The notes under the pieces: generated by a model
What the model saw: the letters and a program-made list of their open reading frames with translations, nothing else
Told to the model about the DNA's origin: nothing
Database searches by the model: none
Assembly: GCA_900321525.1 (NCBI GenBank)
Contig: ONWL01000138.1
Coordinates: 1-9,162 of the forward strand
Direction of reading: 5' to 3'
Source: an uncultured Eubacteriales bacterium
GTDB lineage: Bacteria; Bacillota; Clostridia; Lachnospirales; Lachnospiraceae
Length of the DNA stretch: 9,162 nt
Shown: piece after piece, positions 1-7,415 of the stretch
Numbering within the stretch: the stretch's first letter is position 1
Layout: every line of letters starts with the position of its first letter
Made by a program: the position numbers and the translations under genes

Positions 1-1
1 A

Positions 2-2857
2 TATGGAAAGACGGAAGCAGAAGTAATTAAACTGCTTCAGAAAAAAGGAGTAAGTGCAGATGCATCTACTTTATTAAACGAAGAACAGACAGAAATTGTA
101 AAACATGCGTTTAAGAAGAAAAAGAAACTGGCTGTAGTGGTACGTTCGCAGAACAGTGAAAAACCAATCAGTTCCGGAAATAAGACAAAGACCGGTTCTT
201 CCACAGGAGAAAAGAAGGCTCCGGGTCGTCGTCGCAAGCCGGCTGCTACAGGAGAAAAGAGCGGTGAGGCAGCACCGGTGAAGAAAAAGCAGGCAAAGCC
301 TGTTTCAGAGGCTGTGCTAGAGACTGCAGAAATCAAGGATACCGTTCAAGCAGAGCAGACCGTTGCACAAAAGGCGGCAGAGCAGGTGGTAGAATCTGTT
401 TCTGTTACAAAGACCACTCCAGTAACAGAGACACCAGAGACCACAGCACAGACCCCTGTAGAAGAAGTGGCAAAGGAAACACAGATCGTGGAGGAGCCAA
501 AAGAGAAGACTCCTGAGGAAATCGAAGCGGAAAAGGCAGCTGCAAGAGCAGAGGCAGAACGTCGTGCCATTGCCCGTGCAAAGGAAATTCAGGCCGCTGC
601 AAAGCTGGCAGCAGAGAAACGTGCAGCAGCTGGCGGCGGTGACCACAGCAGACGTGACGGAGACAGACGTCGTGACGGAGATCGCAATCGCAGAAACGGG
701 CAAAGTGGCAATGGCTCTGACAGACAGAGAAGCCAGGGCAATGGAAGACGGGATGGCAGTGGCTATCAGAAGCGTGACGATGACAATCGTTCCTATAACA
801 ACCGTGGCAGAGACAATCAGGGCGGTTATAATAAGGATAGGGACAGTGCCCAGGAGCGTCCACAGAGCAGAAGACGGGATGACCGGAAGAACAGCGGCGG
901 CATGGACCTGGCACCTGCTATGAACAAGAATGATGCTCGTGGCGGAAAGGGCATGAACAAGAAGGAACGTGAGCTCCGTGAAAAGAACAGACAGAACGAG
1001 GAGAAGAACGGAAAGAAGCAGGAGAATATCCGTAACTTCGATAAGATGAAGAATGCCGGTAAGAATAAAAATACACCGGCACCTGCACAGGTGGAGGATG
1101 ACGGTATCAAGACACTGACTCTGCCGGAGACCATTACCTTAAAAGAACTGGCAGATATGATGAAACAGCCAGCGGCAGCAGTGATCAAGAAGCTGTTTTT
1201 ACAGGGCAATATCGTCAATATCAACTCTGAGTTAACATATGAGCAGGCAGAAGAGATTGCCTTGGAATATAATTGTATTTGTGAAAAGGAAATCAAAGTC
1301 AATGTATTAGAAGAATTGCTGAAGGATGTGGAAGATCCGGAAGATACATTGGTACCACGTCCGCCGGTTGTCTGCGTTATGGGTCATGTAGACCATGGTA
1401 AGACGTCTTTGCTGGATAAGATTCGTTCTTCTAATGTAACAGCAAAAGAGGCCGGCGGTATTACACAGCATATTGGTGCTTATACTGTAAAGTGCAGGGG
1501 AGAAAATATCACTTTCTTAGACACACCAGGACATGAAGCATTTACTGCCATGCGTATGCGTGGTGCACAGTCTACGGATATTGCCATTCTGGTAGTAGCA
1601 GCAGACGATGGAGTGATGCCACAGACCATCGAGGCCATCAACCATGCAAAGGCTGCCGGTGTAGAGATCATTGTGGCCATTAACAAGATTGATAAGATGA
1701 GTGCCAATGTAGACCGTGTCATGCAGGAATTAAGTGAGTATGAATTGATTCCGGAAGACTGGGGCGGCAGCACCATCTTCGTACCGGTTTCTGCACACAC
1801 TGGCGAGGGGATTGACACTTTACTGGAGATGATTCTGTTGGTGGCAGAGATGAAGGAACTGCGTGCCAATCCAAACCGCAATGCCCGTGGTCTGGTCATT
1901 GAGGCACAGTTGGATAAGGGAAGAGGTCCGGTTGCCACGGTGCTGATTCAGAAAGGTACCCTGCATGTAGGCGACAACATTACCGCAGGATGCAGTTATG
2001 GTAAAGTGCGTGCTATGATCGATGACAAGGGCAGACGTGTGAAGGAAGCCGATCCGTCTACACCTGTGGAGATCCTGGGTCTGAATGATGTGCCAAATGC
2101 AGGTGATGTGGTGATCGCCACCAAGACCGATAAGGAAGCACGTAACATTGCAGAGACCTTTATCTCCGAAGGCCGTGAGAAGATGATTGAGGAGACACGT
2201 TCTAAGCTGACTTTAGATGGTCTGTTCAGTCAGATCCAGGCAGGTAACTTAAAGGAGCTGAACCTGATCATCAAGGCGGATGTACAGGGTTCTGTAGAGG
2301 CAGTGAAGCAGTCTCTGTTGAAGCTGTCCAATGAAGAAGTGGTCGTAAAAGTGATCCATGGCGGTGTAGGTGCCATCAATGAGTCTGATGTGGTATTGGC
2401 ATCTGCTTCCAATGCGATTATCATTGGCTTTAATGTACGCCCGGATGCAATGGCAAAGGCAATGGCAGAGCGTGAGAAGGTAGATTTGAGACTGTACCGT
2501 GTCATTTACCAGGCAATTGAAGACGTGGAAGCAGCTATGAAGGGTATGTTAGACCCGATCTTTGAGGAAAAGATCATCGGTCATGCAATCGTTCGTGCCA
2601 CATTCAAAGCGTCCGGTATCGGTGTGATTGCTGGTTCTTATGTGACAGACGGTGTATTGCAGCGCGGGTGCAGCATCCGCTTAAAGAGAGAGGGCGAAGT
2701 GGTCTTTGACGGCCCGATGGCATCTTTGAAGCATCTGAAAGATGATGTAAAGGAAATGAAGGAAGGCTTCGAGTGTGGTGTCGTACTGGAGAAGTGGAAT
2801 GACATCAAGGAAGACGACATCCTGGAAGCGTATAAGATGGTAGAAGTACCAAGATAG
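2..2857 (+). CDS. infB: Translation initiation factor IF-2 (5'-partial)
   Basis: IF-2 is the GTPase that brings fMet-tRNA to the 30S subunit and promotes 50S joining. The frame is open from base 2 to the TAG at 2855-2857 (951 codons), so the gene enters from the left; only about 15 N-terminal codons seem to be missing. A GTG at 137 is not a credible start, because the codons before it encode an IF2_N-type domain (YGKTEAEVIKLLQKKG...). Order of parts: N-terminal IF2_N domain (about 2-130); a long Lys/Ala/Glu-rich linker; an Arg/Asp/Gly-rich stretch (632-901); a second IF2_N domain (about 1097-1300); then the GTPase with P-loop GHVDHGKT (1382-1405), G3 DTPGH (1520-1534) and G4 NKID (1682-1693); then the beta-barrel domain II, domain III and the C-terminal fMet-tRNA-binding domain IV. 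The core is intact with no frameshift. rbfA follows after 8 bases, which suggests co-transcription. The product call is very secure. Confidence 0.98.
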   Translation, partial: YGKTEAEVIKLLQKKGVSADASTLLNEEQTEIVKHAFKKKKKLAVVVRSQNSEKPISSGNKTKTGSSTGEKKAPGRRRKPAATGEKSGEAAPVKKKQAKPVSEAVLETAEIKDTVQAEQTVAQKAAEQVVESVSVTKTTPVTETPETTAQTPVEEVAKETQIVEEPKEKTPEEIEAEKAAARAEAERRAIARAKEIQAAAKLAAEKRAAAGGGDHSRRDGDRRRDGDRNRRNGQSGNGSDRQRSQGNGRRDGSGYQKRDDDNRSYNNRGRDNQGGYNKDRDSAQERPQSRRRDDRKNSGGMDLAPAMNKNDARGGKGMNKKERELREKNRQNEEKNGKKQENIRNFDKMKNAGKNKNTPAPAQVEDDGIKTLTLPETITLKELADMMKQPAAAVIKKLFLQGNIVNINSELTYEQAEEIALEYNCICEKEIKVNVLEELLKDVEDPEDTLVPRPPVVCVMGHVDHGKTSLLDKIRSSNVTAKEAGGITQHIGAYTVKCRGENITFLDTPGHEAFTAMRMRGAQSTDIAILVVAADDGVMPQTIEAINHAKAAGVEIIVAINKIDKMSANVDRVMQELSEYELIPEDWGGSTIFVPVSAHTGEGIDTLLEMILLVAEMKELRANPNRNARGLVIEAQLDKGRGPVATVLIQKGTLHVGDNITAGCSYGKVRAMIDDKGRRVKEADPSTPVEILGLNDVPNAGDVVIATKTDKEARNIAETFISEGREKMIEETRSKLTLDGLFSQIQAGNLKELNLIIKADVQGSVEAVKQSLLKLSNEEVVVKVIHGGVGAINESDVVLASASNAIIIGFNVRPDAMAKAMAEREKVDLRLYRVIYQAIEDVEAAMKGMLDPIFEEKIIGHAIVRATFKASGIGVIAGSYVTDGVLQRGCSIRLKREGEVVFDGPMASLKHLKDDVKEMKEGFECGVVLEKWNDIKEDDILEAYKMVEVPR
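632..901 (+). other. Low-complexity Arg/Asp/Gly/Asn-rich linker within IF-2
   Basis: This in-frame segment of 90 residues sits between the two IF2_N domains. By my count it holds 22 Arg, 16 Gly and 15 Asp, with short imperfect repeats such as RRDGDR, RRDGSG and RGRDNQGG, and virtually no hydrophobic residues. It is therefore predicted to be disordered. Composition of this kind (RGG/RDG-like) is often linked to weak RNA binding; that role is inference here. The preceding stretch (about 140-630) is a separate Lys/Ala/Glu/Thr-rich linker. IF-2 linkers vary widely in length and composition among bacteria, so this may only be a flexible tether. Confidence 0.85.
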
Positions 2858-2865
2858 GATGGAAA

Positions 2866-3264
2866 ATGAGAAAAAACAGTATTAAGAATACCAGAATCAA
2901 TGGGGAAGTGCAGAAGGAACTGAGCAATATCATCCGCAGTGAGATCAAAGATCCACGGATTCATCCCATGACTTCTGTGGTAGCAGTAGAGGTCACGCCG
3001 GATCTGAAATATTGCAAGGCATATATCAGTGTACTGGGGGATGAGCAGGCCCAGAAGGACACTATGGCAGGCTTGAAGAATGCCGCGCCATTTGTCCGCC
3101 ATATGTTGGCAAAGACGGTGAATCTGCGTGTGACGCCGGAGATCAAATTCATTCTGGATCAGTCCATTGAATATGGGGTGCACATGACCAATCTGATCAA
3201 TGAGGTCACAAAAGATTTGACAGATCAAGCAGAGGAAGAGGAAACATTAGAAGATGAGGAATGA
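2866..3264 (+). CDS. rbfA: 30S ribosome-binding factor RbfA
   Basis: RbfA is a small KH-fold protein that binds immature 30S subunits and assists late maturation of the 16S rRNA 5' region. The 132-residue product has the usual family length. It shows the typical N-terminal Arg-containing helix (NTRINGEVQKELSNIIRSE), the KDPRIHPM segment, the VTPDLKYCKAYISVLG strand, and the C-terminal TPEIKFILDQSIEYG signature, followed by an acidic tail (EEEETLEDEE). The ATG at 2866 lies 8 bases after the infB stop, with a modest purine-rich site (AGGATGG, about 2856-2862) that overlaps the infB stop codon, so translational coupling with infB is likely. The 3' end overlaps nrnA by 11 bases. The infB-rbfA pairing is conserved across bacteria and supports the call. 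Confidence 0.96.
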   Translation: MRKNSIKNTRINGEVQKELSNIIRSEIKDPRIHPMTSVVAVEVTPDLKYCKAYISVLGDEQAQKDTMAGLKNAAPFVRHMLAKTVNLRVTPEIKFILDQSIEYGVHMTNLINEVTKDLTDQAEEEETLEDEE

Positions 3265-4222
3265 TTTTTTTGAACAGGTATTGACCGGTGTGAAGCGTGT
3301 GTGCATCACCGGTCATGTAAAGCCAGACGGGGACTGTGTAGGCTCCTGTCTGGGACTGAAAAATTATCTGGCAGACAATTTTCCCCAGGTGCAGGCAGAT
3401 GTGTATCTGGACCCCTATGACCCCTCTTTTTCTTTTATGCGGTATGAAAATCAGGTGAAGCACAGTGACAGTTCCATTCAGTTTTATGACTTGTTTATTT
3501 CATTGGACTGTGCGGACTTAGAGCGAATCGGACTGGGAAAGAAATATTTTCAGACTGCAGACAGAACTTTGTGCATTGATCATCATGTGAGCAATCCAGG
3601 CTATGCGGGGCAGAATTATATTCTGCCGGACGCAAGTGCCTGCGCAGAAATATTGTATCAATTATTTGATCAGGAGAAGATTGGGAAGGAAACGGCAGAA
3701 TGTCTGTATACCGGTATAGCCCATGACACCGGTATTTTCAAGTACAGCAATGTGACAGGAGATACCATGCGTGCGGCAGCCGATCTGATTGACAGGGGAA
3801 TTTCTTTTGATCGGATTTTGACAGACACCATTCTCACTAAGACTTATGTACAGCAGCAGATGTTAGCAGAAGCATTGCAGGCAAGTGTCCTGTTATTGGA
3901 TGGCAGATGCATTTACTCTTATATCCGATTAAAGACCATGGAGCAGCGTGGCGCCACCATTCAGGATACCCATGGAATCGTGGAGAAACTCCGGGACACA
4001 AAAGGAGTGGATTGTGCCATATTTGCTTATGAAGTGGCACCGGGACAGTTTAAAGTCAGTACCCGTTCCAAACAGATCGTAGATGTGAATGTGCTGTGTA
4101 ATCAGTTTGGGGGCGGCGGTCACGTGCGGGCAGCAGGCTGCAGTATGACAGGAACCTGCCATGATGTGATCAATGGGATCCTGCCTTTTGTAGAAAAACA
4201 GCTGCAGGAGAATAAAGGATAA
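3254..4222 (+). CDS. nrnA: DHH/DHHA1 phosphoesterase, NrnA-type oligoribonuclease / pAp phosphatase
   Basis: Members of this DHH-DHHA1 family degrade 2-5 nt RNAs (nanoRNA) and often dephosphorylate pAp; some relatives hydrolyse cyclic-di-nucleotide products. The 322-residue protein has the full metal-binding set: GHVKPDGDCVGS (His21, Asp25, Asp27), LDCAD (Asp85), the family motif IDHHVSN (Asp109-His110-His111) and GIAHDTGIF (Asp158). The C-terminal DHHA1 substrate-binding motif GGGGH is at residues 286-290, followed by VRAAGC. Length is normal for NrnA, with no extra sensory or membrane domains (so it is not GdpP). The start at 3254 overlaps the rbfA end by 11 bases; a purine-rich AGAGGAA inside rbfA can serve as ribosome site. 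Position between rbfA and truB matches the usual Firmicutes operon. Exact substrate (nanoRNA, pAp or pApA) cannot be read from sequence. Confidence 0.92.
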   Translation: MRNDFFEQVLTGVKRVCITGHVKPDGDCVGSCLGLKNYLADNFPQVQADVYLDPYDPSFSFMRYENQVKHSDSSIQFYDLFISLDCADLERIGLGKKYFQTADRTLCIDHHVSNPGYAGQNYILPDASACAEILYQLFDQEKIGKETAECLYTGIAHDTGIFKYSNVTGDTMRAAADLIDRGISFDRILTDTILTKTYVQQQMLAEALQASVLLLDGRCIYSYIRLKTMEQRGATIQDTHGIVEKLRDTKGVDCAIFAYEVAPGQFKVSTRSKQIVDVNVLCNQFGGGGHVRAAGCSMTGTCHDVINGILPFVEKQLQENKG

Positions 4223-5012
4223 TGGATGGAATACTCAACGTATATAAGGAGAAGGGATATACTTCTCATGATGTAGTGGCAAAACTGCGGCGCATTTTGA
4301 AGCAGAAAAAAATCGGACATACCGGTACTTTAGACCCGGATGCAGAAGGGGTATTGCCGGTGTGTCTGGGCAGCGCCACAAAGGTATGCGACTTGTTAAC
4401 GGACAGGGATAAGACATACGAAACAGTGTTGCTTCTTGGTAAGGAGACCGATACCCAGGACATCAGCGGAACAGTGCTGGCAGAGGCAGAAGTCACCGTA
4501 ACAGAGGCAAGGTGGTCGAGCGGGCAGCCAGAACCGTGTACATTCGTGACATTCGGATTTTGGAGGTGGCATTGCCCCGGATTCGGATGGAAGTGACCTG
4601 CTCCAAGGGAACTTACATTCGTACTCTTTGCCATGACATCGGTCAGAAGCTGGGATGTCATGGCTGTATGGAGCAGTTGCTTCGGACAAGAGTGGGTGTC
4701 TTTTCTTTGGCGCAGGCAAAGACGTTGTCAGAAATAGAAGCGCTACGGGATGCAGGAACGGTGGAACATCAGCTGATTCAGGTGCCGGATTTATTTCCGG
4801 ATCATCCAAGGGTGGCAGTGAAGGAAGCAGCCGCCCGTCTGGTGTACAACGGCAATCCGGTGAAGAAAAGTCACTTTGCCACTCCATTGCCGGAAGGGGC
4901 TGAGCAGATTCTTCTATATGACCATCAGAGACAGTTTATCGGCATCTTTCAATGGAATGGAGAAAAGCATCGGTATTTTCCGGAGAAGATGTTTTATACG
5001 CAGGGAAAATAA
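4222..5012 (+). pseudogene. truB: tRNA pseudouridine(55) synthase TruB, broken by an internal frameshifting deletion
   Basis: TruB makes pseudouridine-55 in the T-loop of tRNAs. The ATG at 4222 overlaps the nrnA stop (TAATG). The 5' part is normal: GHTGTLDPDAEGVLP holds the catalytic Asp38 (equivalent of E. coli Asp48), and DKTY carries Tyr66. Native sequence runs to about residue 96 (near 4510), then the frame turns into nonsense and stops at 4594-4596. The 3' half continues in another frame from about 4503 (GKVVERAART..., then CSKGTYIRTLCHDIG at 4599 onward and a PUA-like C-terminal domain) to the TAA at 5010-5012. Compared with family members as I remember them, about 36-45 codons between the two parts are absent, including the conserved MYSALKxxGxxLYELAR block. 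The two frames imply a loss of 3n+1 bases. Both halves are otherwise free of stops, so the lesion is recent or is a sequencing/assembly error. Translation of the second half from the GTG at 4512 would lack the catalytic Asp. Confidence 0.9.
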
Positions 5013-5014
5013 AA

Positions 5015-5043
5015 TTGATACTTAGATATTGATATTTCATAAT
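5015..5043 (+). promoter_or_regulatory. Sigma-A type promoter upstream of ribF
   Basis: TTGATA (5015-5020) and CATAAT (5038-5043) are separated by exactly 17 bases; each hexamer matches the sigma-70/sigma-A consensus at 5 of 6 positions. It begins 3 bases after the truB stop and would start transcription near 5050, giving an A-rich untranslated leader of about 80 bases before ribF. A second TTGATA at 5029-5034 has no matching -10. No FMN-riboswitch-like structure or terminator is seen between truB and ribF. Confidence 0.75.
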
Positions 5044-5132
5044 GGACATAAGTGAAAAGTAGAACTACAAAAAGAGATAAAACATAAATAGAACGAGAAA
5101 AAGAAACGAAGAGAGAGGAACCTGAACAGACG

Positions 5133-6089
5133 ATGAGGCAGATCAACACAGAACATTTTCAATTGCCACGCAGAACAGTGATTACACTGGGAAAGTTTGA
5201 TGGACTGCACTTGGGACATAGAAAACTGATTCACACATTGCAGTCATGCAAAACAGAAGAATTAGATAGTGTGGTATTTACATTTTCTGTGCCTCCGGCT
5301 TCTATCGTACAGGGGACACGCTCCGGTCAGTTGATGACAGGAGCAGAGCGTACTGCTGCGCTGGAACAGGCAGGGATAGACTACCTAATTTCCTATCCCT
5401 GTGACCAGAAGCTGATTCATATGTCAGCAGAGAATTTTATCTGTGAGATTCTGGTGGGAAAGTGTCAGGCTGCCGTCATTGTGGTGGGGACAGACTGTCA
5501 CTTTGGATACCAGAGGCGGGGAGATGTGGGGATGCTGCGCCAATATGCAGCTCAATATGACTATCAGGTTGTGGTAGTGGACAAGGAAATCGATCCGGTT
5601 AGCGAAGAAGAAATCAGCAGTACGCTGATTAAGAGGGAATTGTTAGCAGGAAATATGGAACATGCCAATGCAATGCTTGGATATCCATATTCCTATCGGG
5701 GAGAGGTGGTACATGGAAGGCAGCTAGGCAGAACGTTGGGCATTCCGACCATGAATGTATATCCGGATGAGGAAAAAATCGTACCACCGGCTGGTGTGTA
5801 TTGTGCAAAAGCAGAAATAGATGGATGCATTTATAAGGGAATTGCAAACATCGGATACAAACCTACCGTAACAGAGGAACACAGACTACTTTTGGAAACA
5901 TTTTTATTTGATTTTCATGCAGATGTGTATGGAAAAGAGATTGCAGTTATGTTATACTTTTTTGTAAGGGCGGAACAAAAGTTTGCAGGAATACCAGAAC
6001 TGCAGAGGCAAATGACAGCGGACATCCGGTCAGGAAGGGAATACTTTGACCGGCAGACAGATGTTTCTGACAAGGGTGAAGAGACATAA
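5133..6089 (+). CDS. ribF: Bifunctional riboflavin kinase / FMN adenylyltransferase (FAD synthetase)
   Basis: RibF phosphorylates riboflavin to FMN and then adenylates FMN to FAD. The 318-residue product has the normal length and both domains. The N-terminal nucleotidyltransferase domain carries GKFDGLHLGH (residues 20-29, the HxGH-type ATP-binding motif) and the EISSTLIKREL signature at its end. The C-terminal riboflavin kinase domain has GRTLGIPTMNV, where the PT pair belongs to the metal/ATP site, then PPAGVYCAK and ETFLFDF, with the catalytic-type Glu in the latter. The ATG at 5133 is preceded by AGAGAGGAA (5112-5120), a good Shine-Dalgarno but rather far upstream (about 13 bases). It has its own promoter at 5015-5043. 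Position next to truB is conserved in many Firmicutes. No terminator is visible after the gene, so read-through into the next gene is possible. Confidence 0.96.
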   Translation: MRQINTEHFQLPRRTVITLGKFDGLHLGHRKLIHTLQSCKTEELDSVVFTFSVPPASIVQGTRSGQLMTGAERTAALEQAGIDYLISYPCDQKLIHMSAENFICEILVGKCQAAVIVVGTDCHFGYQRRGDVGMLRQYAAQYDYQVVVVDKEIDPVSEEEISSTLIKRELLAGNMEHANAMLGYPYSYRGEVVHGRQLGRTLGIPTMNVYPDEEKIVPPAGVYCAKAEIDGCIYKGIANIGYKPTVTEEHRLLLETFLFDFHADVYGKEIAVMLYFFVRAEQKFAGIPELQRQMTADIRSGREYFDRQTDVSDKGEET

Positions 6090-6206
6090 GGGAGAGATCT
6101 GGTTGAACGTCAGTTGTATGAAGGAGCAGTCCCATGTGTCAGACAAGGGATAGAACGGCTGGATATTCCTGAGATGAGAGGCTTTGGAATAGAGGATGAA
6201 TTGAAA

Positions 6207-7370
6207 ATGAAAAAATGGAAATATACAATTGGAACAGTTTTGGTTACAGTATGTATGGCTGCCTGTGCCACTGCATCAGGCAAGTTGCAGCAGCCGGAAA
6301 GTGGGTATGAAAGCGCAAAATCCGCATCGGTTTTGGGAAAGGCCGGAGTGGATGAACAGACAGAAAGTCAAGAAGAGACCATACATAGCAGTGCAGATGT
6401 TTTGGAATCAGAAAACATCCGTGAGACAGAGACTGTGGAAGAGACTGTGACGGAAGAGGAAACCACACAGGAGGAAACACTGTCAAAGGAAGAGCAGGAG
6501 CGGCTGGCATATGAGGCTCGTAAGAGTGTGCTGAATCAATACCAGCGGCTTGGTGTAGTGAAGAATGTTACCAACAACCTAAACATCCGGGAAAGTGCAA
6601 AAGAGGATGGTCTGATCATCGGTAAGGCAGTGGAGTATGCCGGGCTAGAAATCATTGATGAGACCGGTGACTGGTACAAGGTACGAGTAGGTGATTCCTA
6701 TGGATATGTGACCAAGGAATATGTGGCCACAGGGGAAGAGGCAGAGGAACTGGCAGTGGAGCATGCAGAGCAGAAGGCAGTGGTTACTGCCCAGATCCTG
6801 AATGTGCGCAAAGGACCTTCGCTGTTGACCAATGTGATGCTGCGTGTCAGTGTGAAGGACCGATATCCCATCGTGAAGCAGTATGACAATTGGACCCAGA
6901 TTCAGGTGCTGGAAAATGTAACTGGCTATGTATCCAATGATTTTATATCGGTAGACTATTTCTTACCAAGTGCTTATATCATCAAAGAATACCAGGGGCT
7001 TTCTGAAACCAGAAGAAATCTGGTCAGCATGGCATTTGAATATTTGGGGGGGAAGTATGTCTGGGGTGGTACCACTCTGGGTGTAGGAGTAGATTGTTCC
7101 GGTTATGTAATGCGGCTGTATGAGGCACAGGGTATCATCATCCACAGAGTATCCATCGAGCAGGCGACAGACGGCAGACAGGTCAGTCCGGAAGAGATGA
7201 AGCCGGGTGATTTGATTTTCTATGAAACATTAGGTCCATACATCAGTCACGTGGCCATGTACATTGGAGATGGCAAGATCATTCATGCGGCCAGTGAAAA
7301 GAAAGGAATTTGTATCAATGAGTGGAATTACATTGAGCCTGTTATGATCCGGAATATCATCGGAGATTAG
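6207..7370 (+). CDS. Secreted NlpC/P60 peptidoglycan endopeptidase with two SH3b domains, possible lipoprotein
   Basis: NlpC/P60 enzymes are Cys peptidases that cut stem peptides of peptidoglycan. I start it at the ATG at 6207, because AGAGGA (6191-6196) lies 10 bases upstream and a signal peptide follows at once (MKKWKYTIGTVLVTVCMAAC). An in-frame TTG at 6114 would bury the signal peptide behind 31 unrelated residues. Of 387 residues: signal peptide 1-20 with a possible lipobox MAAC (Cys20 as the lipidated residue; Met at -3 is atypical, so plain signal-peptidase-I cleavage is also possible); a Glu/Thr-rich, probably extracellular spacer (about 47-100); a first SH3b domain (about 117-175, NLNIRES); a second SH3b domain (about 191-250, ILNVRKGPS); the NlpC/P60 domain (about 266-385) with DCSGYV (Cys297), HVAMYIGDG (His348) and IIHAAS (His360). 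All three catalytic positions are present, so it should be active. Its role is wall remodelling outside the membrane; the exact bond cut is unknown. Spacing to ribF is 117 bases. Confidence 0.9.
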   Translation: MKKWKYTIGTVLVTVCMAACATASGKLQQPESGYESAKSASVLGKAGVDEQTESQEETIHSSADVLESENIRETETVEETVTEEETTQEETLSKEEQERLAYEARKSVLNQYQRLGVVKNVTNNLNIRESAKEDGLIIGKAVEYAGLEIIDETGDWYKVRVGDSYGYVTKEYVATGEEAEELAVEHAEQKAVVTAQILNVRKGPSLLTNVMLRVSVKDRYPIVKQYDNWTQIQVLENVTGYVSNDFISVDYFLPSAYIIKEYQGLSETRRNLVSMAFEYLGGKYVWGGTTLGVGVDCSGYVMRLYEAQGIIIHRVSIEQATDGRQVSPEEMKPGDLIFYETLGPYISHVAMYIGDGKIIHAASEKKGICINEWNYIEPVMIRNIIGD

Positions 7371-7372
7371 AA

Positions 7373-7389
7373 AAAAGTCTTTGACTTTT
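7373..7389. repeat. Short A/T-rich inverted repeat overlapping the rpsO -35 box
   Basis: AAAAGTC (7373-7379), a TTT loop and GACTTTT (7383-7389) form a perfect 7-bp inverted repeat starting 3 bases after the NlpC/P60 gene's stop codon. As RNA it could act as a weak terminator for the upstream gene, but the stem has few G-C pairs and its T-run is part of the stem. It overlaps the TTGACT -35 hexamer. A palindrome CTATATAG follows directly (7390-7397) in the promoter spacer. Functional meaning is uncertain. Confidence 0.45.
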
Positions 7390-7409
7390 CTATATAGATG
7401 TGTTACACT
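7381..7409 (+). promoter_or_regulatory. Sigma-A promoter with extended -10 for rpsO
   Basis: TTGACT (7381-7386, 5 of 6 consensus) and TACACT (7404-7409, 4 of 6) are 17 bases apart, and a TG dinucleotide one base before the -10 (7401-7402) gives an extended -10. The predicted start is near 7416, leaving about 99 bases of 5' untranslated leader before rpsO. It separates rpsO from the ribF/NlpC block. Confidence 0.78.
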
Positions 7410-7415
7410 GTCTAA

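Noticed and set aside
632..901. CRISPR-like or tandem DNA repeats
   Set aside because: The repetition comes from low-complexity codons in a coding frame; there are no regular repeats or spacers.
405..914. Long minus-strand frame opposite the IF-2 linker, and the + frame at 564-923
   Set aside because: Both are shadows of the repetitive Arg/Asp/Gly codons; composition is not protein-like and no start site supports them.
137..2857. infB starting at the GTG at 137
   Set aside because: The frame is open upstream to base 2 and codes for an IF2_N-type domain, so the gene begins outside the window.
2638..3228. 196-codon minus-strand frame across infB/rbfA
   Set aside because: It lies antisense to two well-conserved genes, without ribosome site or recognisable motif.
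4490..4530. Programmed ribosomal frameshift in truB
   Set aside because: A slip of one base would not restore the conserved MYSALK/LYELAR block, which is missing altogether; no slippery heptamer is seen.
4512..5012. An independent gene starting with GTG at 4512
   Set aside because: It is the C-terminal half of TruB with no ribosome site of proper spacing and no catalytic Asp; a disrupted truB explains it.
5013..5132. FMN riboswitch ahead of ribF
   Set aside because: The gap is short and A-rich, with none of the conserved RFN helices.
6114..6146. Imperfect inverted repeat TTGTATGA / TCAGACAA between ribF and the NlpC/P60 gene
   Set aside because: One mismatch, a 17-base loop and no T-run; not enough for a terminator or operator call.
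6114..6206. N-terminal extension of the NlpC/P60 gene from a TTG at 6114
   Set aside because: It would place 31 unrelated residues ahead of a clear signal peptide; the ATG at 6207 has a well-placed AGAGGA.
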